Virus record (IMG/VR): IMGVR_UViG_3300020051_001011
Coordinates: 1-49,488 of that record
Strand: one strand, 5' to 3'
DNA: 49,488 nt
Origin: a virus
Numbering within the stretch: the stretch's first letter is position 1; each line of letters starts with the position of its first letter. The translations under genes were made by a program, and so were the position numbers. Below the pieces are notes generated by a model. The model was not told the DNA's origin, did no database searches, and saw only the letters and a program-made list of their open reading frames with translations. Shown piece by piece: positions 38,222 through 45,473 of this stretch.

Positions 38222-41200
38222 ATGGCATTGACATCACCAGGCGTACAGGTTAGCGTAATTGACGAGAGTTTCTACACTCCGGCTGAACCAGGTACAGTAC
38301 CAATGGTATTTGTTGCAACTGCAAGTAATAAAACTAATGCAGCTGGAACAGGAACCGCACAAGGTACACTAGCAGCTAACGCAGGTAAACCTTACTTGCT
38401 CACATCACAACGAGATTTAGCGGACACATTTGGTGATCCACTGTTCCAAATTGATGCAAACAACAATCCAATTCACGGTGGCGAACTTAATGAATACGGC
38501 TTGCAGGCAGCATACAGTTTGTTAGGTGTTAGCAACAGAGCGTGGGTAGTACGTGCAGACATTGACTTAGGCGAATTGGAACCAACTGCTACTGCTCCTA
38601 GTGCAGACCCATTAGCAGGAACTTATTGGTTTGATACCACAAGTTCACGTTACGGTATTCAACAATGGAACGGAGCACCAGTTACTACAACTGGCGGCCA
38701 AACATTTACAACTAAGACTCCTATTGTAATTACTACTACTGACGGTGTTGTAGATTTTGACGGCGGCGATTATACTCCACTTGCAAGTACAGGTGCTATT
38801 GGTGATTATGCAATTGTTGCAGTAACTACATTAAATCATACTTGGTATAAGAATTCATTAGGTGACTGGGTTGAAGTAGGAAGTGACGAATGGACACGCA
38901 GCTGGCCAACAGTTAAAAGTACAGTAGCAAATCCTACACTAACTAGCCCAGCTGCTGATATTACAATCAACGGTACTGCTATTTCAGTTGGTGCAAATAC
39001 AGTTACTGATGTTGCAAGTTCTATTACTAGTTTCTTAGCAACTGTAGGAATTTCAGCAGCAAACGTTGATGGATTTTTAGAAATTTACAGTGATGGTACT
39101 AGCTCAGGTGCAGAAGACAGTACAAGCGGCGGCCCAATTGCAATTGGCGGAGATACTGATAAATTAGCAGAATTAGGTCTTACTGCTGGGACATATTATC
39201 CTCCAGCAGTACAAGTATCAGCACACACTAGTGTTCCTGAATTTAAAATTGCAGATACTATTAGTCGTCCAACTGGCAGTGTCTGGATTAAAACTACTGC
39301 TCCAAACGGCGGCGGAAATCTTAGTGTTAAGCAATGGAATGCAGAAACACTATTATGGGATACAAAACCGGCTCTTATGTACAGCAATAATGCAGCAGCA
39401 TTATACGGCTTAGATAGCACAGGCGGCGGCGCAAACTTAGCAATTGGTGAATTATTTGTCAAAACAAATGTTGCAAATGACATACAGCCATTAGGCACAT
39501 TTACTATCTATCGTAGACAAGCAAGCGGTGCTACTGTTGTTCGAAGCGCAGTAATTACAGATGCAGTTGGCTCAGCATCATGGACATTTACTATGTCAGC
39601 AAGTGTTGCCGGCAGTGCAGCAATGAGTACTCCAGCAACAGTAAGTGTTACTACAAGCGGAAGTGCAAGCGGTGATGCAATTGCAATTGCAAGTGCTATA
39701 ACAGCAGCTGGTGTTGCTAACGTAAGCGCAACAGTTGATGCACAAAATAAAGTTGTAATTTCACATGCAACGGGCGGCGAAATTAATTTTGTTGACACTG
39801 ATAACTTATTAAACAACATTGGATTTACTCCTTTTGTTGCAAGTGTATCAAGCAGTACTCCTAACTTAGCATATGCTGACGGTACTACTAGTGCAACATC
39901 TCCAAAGCAATTTGTTGCTACTAACTGGCGTGTTCTAACATATACTGCTAGTGGTACAACACCTAGCTCATTAGCTGATGCTGGACAACTATGGTACAAT
40001 TCAATTGTAGACGAAGTTGACATGATGTACCATAATGGTACAACTTGGGTAGGTTATAATGATGCAACAGCGTTCCCGGATGCTGACGCAGAAGGTCCAA
40101 TTGTTTCAGCAAGTATGCCAGTTGCACAATCTAATGGTAGTTCACTAGTAACTGGTGATTTGTGGATTAGCACAGCAGACTTAGAAAACTATCCAACAAT
40201 TTATCGTTACAACAACAACATTGCAGGCACTACTGCACAGAAATGGGGCTCACCGTTAGACACAGCAGACCAAACAACTGAAGAAGGCGTTCTATTTGCA
40301 GATGCACGTTGGAGCGTAAGTGGCGGAACAACAGATGTTATGACTGATGCTACAATTGCAGAATTGCGTGTCAGTAACTATCTGGATCCAGATGCTCCAG
40401 ATCCAGCACTATATCCAAAAGGTATGTTACTATGGAACCTACGTAGAAGCGGCTTTAACGTTAAGCGTTTTGAGCGTAACTACATTGATACAAGCGCAGA
40501 TAACCTACGCATGGGTGATGCAGGCGATGCACCAATGTCTGGTTATTATCCACATCGTTGGGTTACTGAATCAGGAAACCAAGAAAATGGTGCAGGTAGC
40601 TTCGGACGTAAAGCACAGCGTAAGGTTGTTGTCCAGGCGCTACAAGCAGTTGTTAACAACAACGATGCAATCCGTGATGACGAATCACGCTTGTTTAACT
40701 TAATGGCGTGCCCAGGATATCCAGAACTAATCGGCGAAATGATTAGCTTAAACTATGATAGAGGTTTAACAGCATTTATCTTAGGCGATAGTCCGTTCCG
40801 CTTAACACCAGATGCAACTTCATTAAATGAATGGGCAACTAACGTTAATCAAGCAGTTGAGGATAACGACGACGGTCTTGTTAGCCGCGATGAATACTTG
40901 GGTATATTCTACCCATGTGGTTACACTAGTGACAACTTTGGTAACAACGTAGTAGTTCCGGCGTCACACATGATGCTACGTACTATTGCACTAAGCGATC
41001 AAGTTAGCTACCCATGGTTTGCACCAGCAGGTACAAGACGTGGCGGCATTACTAACGCAAGTTCAACTGGTTACATTAGCAGCGAAGGCGAATTTGTAAG
41101 TGTATCACTTAACGAAGGTCAACGTGACACATTGTACAGCAACAACATAAACCCAATTACGTTTATTAGTGGTGCTGGTCTTGTTAACTTTGGTCAGAAA

Positions 41201-41545
41201 ACTCGTGCAAGAGGTGCAAGTGCATTAGATCGTATTAACGTAGCACGTTTGGTTATCTACTTACGTAGTCAGCTAAACACACTTGCTAAGCCTTACATCT
41301 TTGAACCGAATGATACAATCACTCGTAACGAGATTAAACAAGCAGCAGAAAGTTTGTTACTTGAATTAGTTGGACAACGCGGTCTTTATGACTATCTAGT
41401 TGTATGTGACGAATCAAATAACACACCAAGCAGAATTGATAGAAATGAACTATATTTAGATATTGCTATTGAACCTGTTAAAGCAGTTGAATTTATCTAC
41501 ATCCCACTACGCTTGAAAAACACCGGTGAGATTGCAGGTCTTTAA
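38222..41545 (+). CDS. gp18: Tail sheath protein, gp18 homologue with large insertion (1107 aa)
   Basis: The N-terminus MALTSPGVQVSVIDES and the C-terminal ~350 residues (DDESRLFNLMACPGYPELI, GLTAFILGDSPF, FYPCGYTSDNFGNNVVVPAS, YPWFAPAGTRRGGI, INVARLVIYLRSQLNTLAKPYIFEPND) are classical contractile sheath. T4 gp18 has 659 residues; here ~450-500 residues are inserted after about residue 130. The insert is Thr/Ser/Gly-rich beta sequence with modules of the GxxWxxT...YxxNGxxW type (for example GTYWFDTTSSRYGIQQWNG, LWYNSIVDEVDMMYHNG). The insert would decorate the outer sheath surface; this is inference. The start is defined by a GGAG site 8-12 nt upstream. Confidence 0.92.
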   Translation: MALTSPGVQVSVIDESFYTPAEPGTVPMVFVATASNKTNAAGTGTAQGTLAANAGKPYLLTSQRDLADTFGDPLFQIDANNNPIHGGELNEYGLQAAYSLLGVSNRAWVVRADIDLGELEPTATAPSADPLAGTYWFDTTSSRYGIQQWNGAPVTTTGGQTFTTKTPIVITTTDGVVDFDGGDYTPLASTGAIGDYAIVAVTTLNHTWYKNSLGDWVEVGSDEWTRSWPTVKSTVANPTLTSPAADITINGTAISVGANTVTDVASSITSFLATVGISAANVDGFLEIYSDGTSSGAEDSTSGGPIAIGGDTDKLAELGLTAGTYYPPAVQVSAHTSVPEFKIADTISRPTGSVWIKTTAPNGGGNLSVKQWNAETLLWDTKPALMYSNNAAALYGLDSTGGGANLAIGELFVKTNVANDIQPLGTFTIYRRQASGATVVRSAVITDAVGSASWTFTMSASVAGSAAMSTPATVSVTTSGSASGDAIAIASAITAAGVANVSATVDAQNKVVISHATGGEINFVDTDNLLNNIGFTPFVASVSSSTPNLAYADGTTSATSPKQFVATNWRVLTYTASGTTPSSLADAGQLWYNSIVDEVDMMYHNGTTWVGYNDATAFPDADAEGPIVSASMPVAQSNGSSLVTGDLWISTADLENYPTIYRYNNNIAGTTAQKWGSPLDTADQTTEEGVLFADARWSVSGGTTDVMTDATIAELRVSNYLDPDAPDPALYPKGMLLWNLRRSGFNVKRFERNYIDTSADNLRMGDAGDAPMSGYYPHRWVTESGNQENGAGSFGRKAQRKVVVQALQAVVNNNDAIRDDESRLFNLMACPGYPELIGEMISLNYDRGLTAFILGDSPFRLTPDATSLNEWATNVNQAVEDNDDGLVSRDEYLGIFYPCGYTSDNFGNNVVVPASHMMLRTIALSDQVSYPWFAPAGTRRGGITNASSTGYISSEGEFVSVSLNEGQRDTLYSNNINPITFISGAGLVNFGQKTRARGASALDRINVARLVIYLRSQLNTLAKPYIFEPNDTITRNEIKQAAESLLLELVGQRGLYDYLVVCDESNNTPSRIDRNELYLDIAIEPVKAVEFIYIPLRLKNTGEIAGL

Positions 41546-41547
41546 AC

Positions 41548-41555
41548 GCTAAATA
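41548..41555 (+). promoter_or_regulatory. Late-type promoter octamer for gp19
   Basis: GCTAAATA directly after the gp18 stop; 24 nt before the ATG at 41580 with CAGGAG as ribosome site. Confidence 0.6.
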
Positions 41556-41579
41556 CATATAGAAACAGGAGCAGACTAA

Positions 41580-42209
41580 ATGGCTATTTCAACATTATCA
41601 AAGATTACAGTTCCACTTGCTAGCGGAGATTCCGCTAGCAGCCAAGGACTTTTAATGCCAAAACTCCAGTATCGCTTTAGAGTGTCGCTGGAAAACTTTG
41701 GTGTTAGTACACCAACTACAGAACTTACAAAACAAGTTATTGACGTAACTCGTCCTAATGTAAGTTTTGAACAAATGACTATTGACGTATATAACTCAAG
41801 AGTATATCTAGCAGGCAAACACAGCTGGGAACCAATTACGCTTAACTTGCGTGAAGACGTTAACAACAATGTGCAGAAACTTGTTGGCGAACAGCTACAG
41901 AAGCAGTTCGACTTTTATGAACAGTCAAGTGCAGCAAGTGGACAAGATTATAAATTCGTTACACGTATTGAAATCTTAGACGGCGGCAACGGTGCTAACA
42001 CACCTAATGTACTAGAAACATTTGAACTATATGGTTGCTATGTAGAAAGTGCAAACTACAACAGTTTAGCATATTCTAACTCAACTGATCCAGTTAGTGT
42101 TACACTAAACATCCGTTATGACAATGCTATCCAGAGCCCACAAGGCACAGGTATTGGTACAGCAATTGGACGTACAGTTAATACTTCAGTTACTGGCGGC
42201 GGCGTTTAA
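41580..42209 (+). CDS. gp19: Tail tube protein, gp19 homologue (209 aa)
   Basis: The sequence matches T4-like tail tube protein: SASSQGLLMPKLQYRFRVSLENFGV near the N-terminus, LTKQVIDVTRPNVSFEQMTIDVYNSRVYLAGKHSWEPI, then FYEQSSAASGQDYKFVTRIEILDG and ETFELYGCYVESANYNSLAY, with a tube-fold final strand VSVTLNIRYDNA. It is somewhat longer than T4 gp19 (163 residues). It is expressed from its own late-type promoter between gp18 and a terminator. A perfect inverted repeat lies within its first codons (see separate entry). Confidence 0.92.
   Translation: MAISTLSKITVPLASGDSASSQGLLMPKLQYRFRVSLENFGVSTPTTELTKQVIDVTRPNVSFEQMTIDVYNSRVYLAGKHSWEPITLNLREDVNNNVQKLVGEQLQKQFDFYEQSSAASGQDYKFVTRIEILDGGNGANTPNVLETFELYGCYVESANYNSLAYSNSTDPVSVTLNIRYDNAIQSPQGTGIGTAIGRTVNTSVTGGGV
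41618..41640 (+). repeat. Perfect inverted repeat within the start of gp19
   Basis: TGCTAGCGGA and TCCGCTAGCA form 10-bp arms around a GAT loop, 38 nt into the coding sequence, encoding LASGDSASS. Confidence 0.75.
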
Positions 42210-42235
42210 TACTATCTACATTTAGTCTAACTACA

Positions 42236-42257
42236 AAAGGGAGCTTCGGCTCCCTTT
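42236..42257 (+). terminator. Terminator after gp19 with UUCG loop
   Basis: AAAGGGAGC and GCTCCCTTT form a 9-bp stem around a TTCG tetraloop, followed by ACCTTTA. The T tract is short, so it could also be a stabilising 3' hairpin. Confidence 0.75.
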
Positions 42258-42285
42258 ACCTTTATGTTAGCACTTAATTGTAAAG

Positions 42286-42293
42286 GATAAATA
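42286..42293 (+). promoter_or_regulatory. Late-type octamer directly before the tube-like gene
   Basis: GATAAATA, then TTTGT and the ATG at 42299. An AAGGA 11-13 nt upstream of the ATG would be upstream of such a transcript start. Confidence 0.55.
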
Positions 42294-42298
42294 TTTGT

Positions 42299-43582
42299 AT
42301 GGCAAATAAGTTTAACGGTTTATTAGATTCAGTAGCAAATGGCATATTAAGTCCAAAAGGCAATCTTGCTGATTGGCAGCATGCCGCACGACTTTACACT
42401 GATAGAGATATGGCCCTTGCGCCTAAGACTAAGTTTTTATATCATGTACAGTTTGAAGTTTCAGATGTAGCAAAAGGTATTGCTCCAAAACTATTTTCTG
42501 GATCAACACTAAATGAAATAGGCATGTTAGTAAAACGTGCAGACTTGCCTAAGTTTAGTGCTCAAATAGAAACAAAGAAAAAATATAACAGAGTAAAAAA
42601 TATTCAAACGGCAATTACTTACGAGCCTGTTAATATAGAATTGCATGATGATAATGAAGGTATAACTACTGCACTATTACAAGCATATTATAGATATTAT
42701 TTTGCTGATGGTAATCAGCAAAAGGATTCAGGTAGAGCATATGCTGTTAATCCTCATAGTACATATGAAGGAGAATCACGAAACAATTACAAGTTTGGTA
42801 TGGATGTAAATAACCCAGGTGTGCCATTCTTTAAAAGTATTAAAATAAGCACTCTAACAAGAGGCGAATATACAACTTATACACTTGTTAATCCTATATT
42901 AATGAGTTGGAGCCACGACAACGTTGATAATAGTGATGGCCAAGGCACTATGAGTAATAGTATACAAGTAGCATACGAAGCTGTGTTCTATAATCAAAAT
43001 AGTATTACTACTGGCCCGCAAGGCGAACCTATTGGCTTTGGACAAGACCATTATGACACTACTCCGAGTCCTATATCACTTGAAGGTGGCGGCAGACTAG
43101 GACTCGGCGGTACTATTTCGAGTGCTGTAGATTTGTATGAGTTTATTGCAAGCGGCGAAGCATATAATAACCCATTACTTACTATTTTACAGGGTGCGCA
43201 ACTAATCGGTAATGTTAGAAACCTATCTAAAGAAGGCATACGTCAAGAAGGTATTAATATCCTTACAGGAGCTATTGGAAAAGCAACCGGCATCAATGTT
43301 AGTGGCGTAGCACAAACATTTTTTCCTAAAAGTGGCGGAAGCGGAGGCGCAAAAGATTTATTAATAGCAGCAGCTGGCGTGGGAATTGTTTCAGCTGTAG
43401 CTAACTCTCCTAGCTTCCTTAAAAATAATCCAGCAGCACTAGATAGCGCAAGACAACGCCAATCAATTAAAAATTTCCAAGCAGCAGGCGGCGGATCCGC
43501 AGCAGAAGGAAGAGCAGCGTATGAAGCAACTAGATCTAATCCAAGTGCTATGGCTGCATTAGACAAACAATTAGGATTATAA
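42299..43582 (+). CDS. Tube-fold virion protein, gp19/gp54-like (427 aa)
   Basis: Residues ~40-240 have the layout of contractile-tail tube proteins: KTKFLYHVQFEV strand, VKRADLPKFSAQIETKKKYNRVK, ITYEPVNIELHDD, a loop, then TLVNPILMSWSHDNVDNSD and SIQVAYEAVFY as last strands. This is the fold of tail tube (gp19) and baseplate tube-initiator (gp54/gp48) proteins. The C-terminal ~170 residues are Gly/Ala-rich with a helical hydrophobic stretch (DLLIAAAGVGIVSAVAN, ~350-366), which could line or plug the tube. Located directly after gp19, it might be a tube-initiation or termination protein; which one is not decided by sequence. Confidence 0.7.
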   Translation: MANKFNGLLDSVANGILSPKGNLADWQHAARLYTDRDMALAPKTKFLYHVQFEVSDVAKGIAPKLFSGSTLNEIGMLVKRADLPKFSAQIETKKKYNRVKNIQTAITYEPVNIELHDDNEGITTALLQAYYRYYFADGNQQKDSGRAYAVNPHSTYEGESRNNYKFGMDVNNPGVPFFKSIKISTLTRGEYTTYTLVNPILMSWSHDNVDNSDGQGTMSNSIQVAYEAVFYNQNSITTGPQGEPIGFGQDHYDTTPSPISLEGGGRLGLGGTISSAVDLYEFIASGEAYNNPLLTILQGAQLIGNVRNLSKEGIRQEGINILTGAIGKATGINVSGVAQTFFPKSGGSGGAKDLLIAAAGVGIVSAVANSPSFLKNNPAALDSARQRQSIKNFQAAGGGSAAEGRAAYEATRSNPSAMAALDKQLGL

Positions 43583-43951
43583 ATGATTAACAGTAGTTTA
43601 CCAACTCCTGCACAAACAAATGATAAGCGTGTAACTGCATTCTTTGACAAGTATTTTACAGCAAAATTAGAATTTGCGTCTAACGAAGTTGATGCAGTAA
43701 TTGCATTCTTTGAAAAAAGAGGGTTTGAAAGAACAGCAGCTATTAGTACTGGATCTATTTTATTGCAACAAGCTAAACTAGATGGTATTAAAGTATTTGT
43801 GTTATTAGATACTCTTAAAGGATTCGATGAAGCTAAATTAAGTACTGTAGTAGCTGAAGTACTAAACTACAATAGATTGAATACTAGTGTTCTCGGATTT
43901 AAAAATACTACAAGTACAGTTACCTTGGAAAAACGAAACATAGCGGTGTAA
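43583..43951 (+). CDS. Conserved small hypothetical structural-region protein (122 aa)
   Basis: Mixed alpha/beta protein with two amphipathic helices (residues ~35-50 VDAVIAFFEKRGFER, ~82-95 FDEAKLSTVVAEVLN) and strands around them. The ATG directly abuts the previous stop (TAAATG) and its stop lies 1 bp before the gp4 gene, so it is translationally coupled to virion genes. I do not recognise a family. Position between tube and head-completion genes suggests a virion or assembly role. Confidence 0.65.
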   Translation: MINSSLPTPAQTNDKRVTAFFDKYFTAKLEFASNEVDAVIAFFEKRGFERTAAISTGSILLQQAKLDGIKVFVLLDTLKGFDEAKLSTVVAEVLNYNRLNTSVLGFKNTTSTVTLEKRNIAV

Positions 43952-43952
43952 T

Positions 43953-44387
43953 ATGGCTAGGTTTGCTCAAGGTAAGTTTAATCCTAAAAACCCAGCAAAA
44001 TATATAGGTGGTAAAGTTCCAACATATCGTTCGGGGTGGGAATTTGCATTTATGAAGTTTTGCGATGAGCATCCAAGTGTTACACAATGGGCTAGTGAAG
44101 CAATACGCATTCCTTATCGTAATCCATTAACCGGCAAAATGACAATTTATGTGCCAGACTTTTTTATGGCATATGTTGATGCAACTGGAAAACAGCACGT
44201 AGAATTAATTGAAGTTAAGCCTGCAAATCAAACTAGTTTGAAAGAAGCAGGACGTAGTAGACACAATCAATTACACAGTGTAGTTAATGCTGCTAAATGG
44301 GAAGCAGCAAATGCATATTGCAAGCAAAACAAAATCAAATTCCGCATCGTAACTGAACACGACATTTTTCACAACGGTAGACGTTAA
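43953..44387 (+). CDS. gp4: Head completion protein, gp4 homologue (144 aa)
   Basis: Matches T4 gp4 (head completion): GKFNPKNPAKYIGG near the start, then YRSGWEFAFMKFCDEHP, WASEAIRIPYRNPLTGKM, YVPDFFMAYVD and ELIEVKPANQT. The WE, PDF and EVKP residues form the PD-(D/E)xK-type nuclease core of TnsA-like endonucleases, consistent with trimming DNA ends at head filling; E46-like, D and E-x-K positions are all intact here. Size is as in T4 (150 residues). No strong ribosome site precedes the ATG; likely coupled to the gene before. Confidence 0.9.
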   Translation: MARFAQGKFNPKNPAKYIGGKVPTYRSGWEFAFMKFCDEHPSVTQWASEAIRIPYRNPLTGKMTIYVPDFFMAYVDATGKQHVELIEVKPANQTSLKEAGRSRHNQLHSVVNAAKWEAANAYCKQNKIKFRIVTEHDIFHNGRR

Positions 44388-44390
44388 CAC

Positions 44391-44398
44391 GCTAAATA
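44391..44398 (+). promoter_or_regulatory. Late-type promoter octamer for gp16
   Basis: GCTAAATA lies 28 nt before the ATG at 44427, with AAAGGA ribosome site between. Confidence 0.6.
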
Positions 44399-44426
44399 AG
44401 TGTGTATATAAAGGAACAATACCTGC

Positions 44427-44930
44427 ATGACGAAAAAACTTGAAGAACTTTTAAATTTGCCTGAATCTAAGACAATTGTAGATGATGCAAAGGTAGAAGA
44501 AAAAAAGAGCAGAGCAAAAGTTGCTGTAGTAGAACAACATGATACTTTTCGCGACATTGCAGAGTTTGACAAAATTACAGCAGCATTACCTAAAGTAAAA
44601 GGCTTAGGTGACATGGCTGACGATGAACTCAACGACATTGCCGAGAAAGCATTAGCTTCATACGAAGACTTAATGGACTTAGGTATGAATGTAGAAAGTC
44701 GTTATGCTAGTAGAGTGTTTGAAGTTGCAGGCGGCATGCTTAAAACCAGTTTAGATGCCAAGGTTGCTAAACTAGATAAAAAATTAAAAATGGTTGAATT
44801 GCAACTTAAAAAGCAAGCAATCGATCAGAAAGCCAATTCAAATCCAGATGGCGACATAGTAAACGGCGACGGATATGTAGTATCAGACCGTAACAGTTTA
44901 CTTGAAAAACTTAAAAACATGGATAAATAA
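44427..44930 (+). CDS. gp16: Terminase small subunit, gp16 homologue (167 aa)
   Basis: T4-like gp16: central coiled-coil part LPKVKGLGDMADDELNDIAEKALASYEDLMDLGMNVESRYAS-type sequence (residues ~52-95) and KLDKKLKMVELQLKKQAIDQK (~115-135), both characteristic of this subunit. It forms a ring that regulates the large terminase. Length agrees with T4 gp16 (164 residues). A late-type octamer overlaps its stop codon and would serve the next gene. It lies two genes before gp17 instead of directly next to it as in T4. Confidence 0.88.
   Translation: MTKKLEELLNLPESKTIVDDAKVEEKKSRAKVAVVEQHDTFRDIAEFDKITAALPKVKGLGDMADDELNDIAEKALASYEDLMDLGMNVESRYASRVFEVAGGMLKTSLDAKVAKLDKKLKMVELQLKKQAIDQKANSNPDGDIVNGDGYVVSDRNSLLEKLKNMDK
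44922..44929 (+). promoter_or_regulatory. Late-type octamer overlapping the gp16 stop
   Basis: GATAAATA, 22 nt before the ATG at 44952, with a CAGGGA ribosome site. Confidence 0.55.
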
Positions 44931-44951
44931 TAACAACAGGGAACCCATGTC

Positions 44952-45473
44952 ATGAAATCATTTAAAGAATTTTTAACAGAATCTGCAAAGACTTACAAAT
45001 TTAAAGTCCGCGTAGCAGGCGAATTACCGGAAGGTTTTGCAGAACGTATGAAGTCTAACTTATCTAAGTACGAAGTAGTAAAACTTAGCGCAGGTAAAAC
45101 TACACCTATCAGCGAAAGACCATTAGACTTTCCAAAATTACAAAATATGGAAGTTACGCACTACGATGTAGAATTAAAGTATCCTGCAACCAGTCAAGTA
45201 CTTGCACAATACCTAGTTGACAATTGCAGTATTACACATGATCAACTTATTGTACGTGCAGAAGGCGAACCAATTGAAGTTCAGCAAGACGAAGCAAATA
45301 AAGATGAAAAGCCATATGAAGCACTTTTAGCAACCGAAGACATGGGCGGCGAAAGCGCACAGGAAGCAGTTGGTTCAGATCGTATTATGAGTTTGTTAAA
45401 GGAACTTGAAGTAGCCCGTAAAGAGCGCGAAATTGATCCTATGGCAGGAGCACCTAAAGGAGAAGTAGCGTGA
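44952..45473 (+). CDS. Protein with T4-type capsid targeting sequence (173 aa)
   Basis: The N-terminus MKSFKEFLTE followed by Ser is a very close match to the ten-residue capsid targeting sequence of T4 internal proteins (MKTYQEFIAE then Ala), which is removed by the gp21 prohead protease after the (L/I)xE site. The rest (residues ~15-115) is a compact alpha/beta domain with alternating KFKVRVAGELPEGF and MEVTHYDVELKYP strands, followed by an acidic tail. It is likely a prohead core or packaged protein; the inference rests on the N-terminus. It overlaps the next gene by 4 bp. Confidence 0.7.
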   Translation: MKSFKEFLTESAKTYKFKVRVAGELPEGFAERMKSNLSKYEVVKLSAGKTTPISERPLDFPKLQNMEVTHYDVELKYPATSQVLAQYLVDNCSITHDQLIVRAEGEPIEVQQDEANKDEKPYEALLATEDMGGESAQEAVGSDRIMSLLKELEVARKEREIDPMAGAPKGEVA

